Shown in pieces: positions 61,905 to 64,000 of a DNA stretch of 64,000 bases. Under the pieces are notes generated by a model. The model was not told the origin of the DNA and did no database searches. It saw only the letters and a list, made by a program, of their open reading frames with translations. Source of the stretch: Microcystis aeruginosa FD4 (lineage in GTDB: Bacteria; Cyanobacteriota; Cyanobacteriia; Cyanobacteriales; Microcystaceae); assembly GCF_009792235.1 (NCBI RefSeq), contig NZ_CP046973.1, positions 5,332,001-5,396,000 on the forward strand, read 5' to 3'. Positions within the stretch are counted from its first letter, which is position 1, and each line of letters opens with the position of its first letter. The translations under genes and the position numbers were made by a program.

Positions 61905-64000
61905 ATGCTACGGATTTCATCAGATCGGTCGAAAATTGTGCTTGTTGCCCTAGTTTATCTGGGTGTTGGTTGGCTAGGCTATCTCTGCTTAAATTTAGGG
62001 TCGCGACCTGCCCCAATTTGGATGAGTGCTGGTATTGGCTTAACTGCTGTTTTTTTAGGGGGAAAAAGGCTAGTTTTAGGCGTTTTTATCGGAGATTTGC
62101 TTCTGACCTTCTTTTTAGGGGGCAGTTGGCCTATAGCTCTATTTTCGGCGCTCGGTAGCAGTGTATCGGCTCTGTTAGGGGCGCAATTCTTGCATTATCT
62201 GAGATTTTCCGCCACTTTACAGCGCATTCGCGATATCCTTTTGCTGGTATTTTTAGCGGCCTTATTGGCCTCGGCAGTTAATGCCACTATCGATACTTTT
62301 GCCCGTAGTTGGCTAAATACTTGGGATTGGCGGCAATTTGGACAGTCTTGGGGCATGATCTGGCTCGGAGATAGTACAGGAATATTAATGACCACGCCGC
62401 TGCTGTTGCGTTTTTGCTTCAATCGTCACTCCCTGAGGGAACCACGACAACCCCAACGCTTTGGCGAGGCCTTACTTTGTCTGAGTTTGCTAACGGGGGT
62501 GACTTCTGTGGTTTTTGGTGGTCAACAGAATTTTCTTAACCCCGACTGGAGTATGGTGCAGTACCTCGAATATCTGCCTTTTCCTTTTGTGGTTTGGGCT
62601 GCTATGCGTTTTCAGACTTGGGGAGCGGTAATAGCCAATTTTTTGATATCTATTTTAGCTTTGATGGGATTGGCTGGGGGAGTCAGCCCTTTTATCCTAC
62701 AGGCCCCCGACCATACCAGAGGTGTCCTGATCTTACAAATCTTTTTAGTCATTGTCATGTCAACTTCTCTGTTTTTATCGGCGGCGATTACCGAAAGACA
62801 ACAGATCGATCGAGCTTTAAATGAAACTTTAGAACGAGAACATTTACTAACACAAGTTGCTTTAAAAGTCCATCAATCTTTAGATATAGATCAGGTTTTA
62901 AATACCATTGTTGAGGAAATCAGACATTTTCTCGATGCCGATCAAGTCTATATCGGGCGCTGTCAAGAGGGGGGTTGGTCTAAGGTAATCGTCGAGTCCC
63001 GTCGTCCTGAGATTCCCTCACTGATGGGTTGGTTTCCCGAACCAGAATTACTGGAAGAATTGGGACAATTGTTTTCTTTAGATAAGTTAATTATTGCCGA
63101 TAATACCGCTAAGGTGCAAACTCTACCCACTCTCAAGGGTTATTACGAATATCTGCAAGTTAAATCCTCTTTAGTTTTACCCCTAACGGTTAATAATCAA
63201 CATTTAGGTGCTTTAGTTGTCCATCAATATTCCCATCCCCGTCATTGGCAAAAAAGCGAGGTCAAATTACTAGAACAGTTAGCCACCCAAGTTTGTATTG
63301 CTATTGGCCAAGCGCAACTATATCAGAGGGTGCAAAGATTGAATAATAATTTAGAACAAGAAGTGGCAGCAAGAACCCTGGAACTGCGGGAAAAAGTCCG
63401 GGAAATTCAGCATTTATACGAAATGAAAACGGTTTTTTTACAGGCAGTATCCCACGATCTTCGCACTTCGATTATGGGATTAGTGATGTTATTAAACAAT
63501 TTACAGTGTCGGCAAACAGAAAAAGTAACTATCTCGCGAGCAATGCTCGATCAGGTGGTGCGTAGTTGCGATCGACAATTAACTTTAATTAATGCTTTAT
63601 CAGAAAATCATTTTGCTGAAGAACGGCCTTTAATCTTGCATCGTCAACCTCTATCTCTAAAAAAACAGGTGGAAATTTGGCTCAAAGATTGGCAAAAAGA
63701 TTTTGATTTATACCAAGCTACTTTTATTAATCTTCTCCCCGATAACTTACCCGCTATTGATGCCGATCCTTGTCAACTAAGAAGTGTTTTTGAGCAATTA
63801 TTAAATAATGCCTTAAAACATAATCCTCCACCGATTCAATTAGCTTTAGATGCTCGTATTGACCAAGACATGATCTACTGCACTTTAAGCGATAATGGCA
63901 TTGGCATGGATGAGGAACAATGTCAACATCTTTTCCGTTTATATGTAAGAAATCTTCATAATCAACACCTAACGGGAATCGGTTTAGGTTCCTACCAATG
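61905..64000 (+). CDS. MASE1 sensor histidine kinase (3' end outside window)
   Basis: At least 698 residues, open to the window end. The N-terminal MASE1 membrane sensor (about 10-300, about eight helices, WMSAGIGLTAVFLGGKRLVL and SWGMIWLGDSTGILMTTPLL) is followed by a coiled coil, a GAF domain (about 325-480), HisKA with His517 in QAVSHDLRTSIMG, and a HATPase domain with DNGIGMDEEQ and the start of the G2 box GIGLG at the edge. Divergent neighbour of the NarL regulator. The start ATG follows the heptamer array with no ribosome binding site, so the true start may differ. It senses an unknown small molecule or redox state. Confidence 0.88.
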   Translation, partial: MLRISSDRSKIVLVALVYLGVGWLGYLCLNLGSRPAPIWMSAGIGLTAVFLGGKRLVLGVFIGDLLLTFFLGGSWPIALFSALGSSVSALLGAQFLHYLRFSATLQRIRDILLLVFLAALLASAVNATIDTFARSWLNTWDWRQFGQSWGMIWLGDSTGILMTTPLLLRFCFNRHSLREPRQPQRFGEALLCLSLLTGVTSVVFGGQQNFLNPDWSMVQYLEYLPFPFVVWAAMRFQTWGAVIANFLISILALMGLAGGVSPFILQAPDHTRGVLILQIFLVIVMSTSLFLSAAITERQQIDRALNETLEREHLLTQVALKVHQSLDIDQVLNTIVEEIRHFLDADQVYIGRCQEGGWSKVIVESRRPEIPSLMGWFPEPELLEELGQLFSLDKLIIADNTAKVQTLPTLKGYYEYLQVKSSLVLPLTVNNQHLGALVVHQYSHPRHWQKSEVKLLEQLATQVCIAIGQAQLYQRVQRLNNNLEQEVAARTLELREKVREIQHLYEMKTVFLQAVSHDLRTSIMGLVMLLNNLQCRQTEKVTISRAMLDQVVRSCDRQLTLINALSENHFAEERPLILHRQPLSLKKQVEIWLKDWQKDFDLYQATFINLLPDNLPAIDADPCQLRSVFEQLLNNALKHNPPPIQLALDARIDQDMIYCTLSDNGIGMDEEQCQHLFRLYVRNLHNQHLTGIGLGSYQ

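Overview
The window looks like a piece of a freshwater bloom-forming cyanobacterium, almost certainly Microcystis (M. aeruginosa group). Four things point that way: a dnaE gene that begins with the C-terminal half of the cyanobacterial split DnaE intein, a gas vesicle (gvp) cluster in the Microcystis order, cyanobacterial regulators and transporters (NblS/Hik33-like kinase, PxcA), and scattered GCGATCGC (HIP1) octamers in AT-rich DNA that is full of insertion-sequence debris and short tandem repeats. The species call is inference; no database search was possible.

Layout. 1-3.3 kb: the end of a UbiH-like flavoprotein hydroxylase, tRNA-Pro(GGG) and an S9 peptidase. 3.3-5.6 kb: an insertion-sequence graveyard (ISL3, DDE and TnpB remnants) holding one intact small gene with a duplicated 30-residue motif. 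5.8-7.1 kb: dnaE C-terminal half with IntC. 7.2-8.3 kb: an M42 peptidase pseudogene broken by an IS200/IS605 right-end remnant. 8.3-12 kb: a TPR protein, an O-antigen-ligase-like membrane protein, a frameshifted IS1 element and an IS110 remnant that itself carries a nested MITE. 12.3-23.5 kb: the gas vesicle region, gvpA-gvpA-gvpC-gvpN-gvpJ-(decayed gvpJ-tail copies)-gvpK-gvpF-gvpG, gvpV on the opposite strand, then gvpW followed by an ArsA/Get3-type double ATPase and a Cdc48-type double AAA ATPase. 24-31 kb: a B12-binding radical SAM enzyme, an Old Yellow Enzyme, a broken PEP-CTERM gene, a split and permuted DUF2887 gene, and a GrrA-type RiPP precursor plus GrrP without a visible maturase. 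31-34.9 kb: a PQQ sugar dehydrogenase-like lipoprotein, a two-gene AAA ATPase/TOPRIM (DUF3226-like) unit that resembles defence modules, a DUF29 gene and a doubly damaged amino-acid ABC ATPase. 35-47.9 kb: housekeeping (Na+/H+ antiporter, RND pump, PxcA, glycosyltransferase, NblS, HflX). 48-57.5 kb: a decay zone with IS630 pieces, a MITE, a GC-rich P-type-ATPase-like pseudogene, broken hydrolase, AAA, FcoT-like and hypothetical genes, interleaved with intact small genes. 57.5-64 kb: a ferritin-like protein, a pentapeptide protein, a Uma2 nuclease, and a NarL-type regulator divergent from a MASE1 histidine kinase, separated by arrays of short tandem repeats.

How the parts work together. The gvp genes supply the gas vesicle wall (GvpA), its outer stiffener (GvpC) and assembly factors. 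The ATPases directly behind gvpW are read in the same direction with short gaps, and I infer that they act as chaperone and remodelling partners for very hydrophobic gas vesicle subunits. The AAA/TOPRIM pair is the best candidate for a poorly described immune module. The GrrA/GrrP pair is half of a RiPP pathway. Much of the rest shows active gene loss: at least nine cellular pseudogenes are interrupted by point nonsense codons, frameshifts, deletions or insertions.
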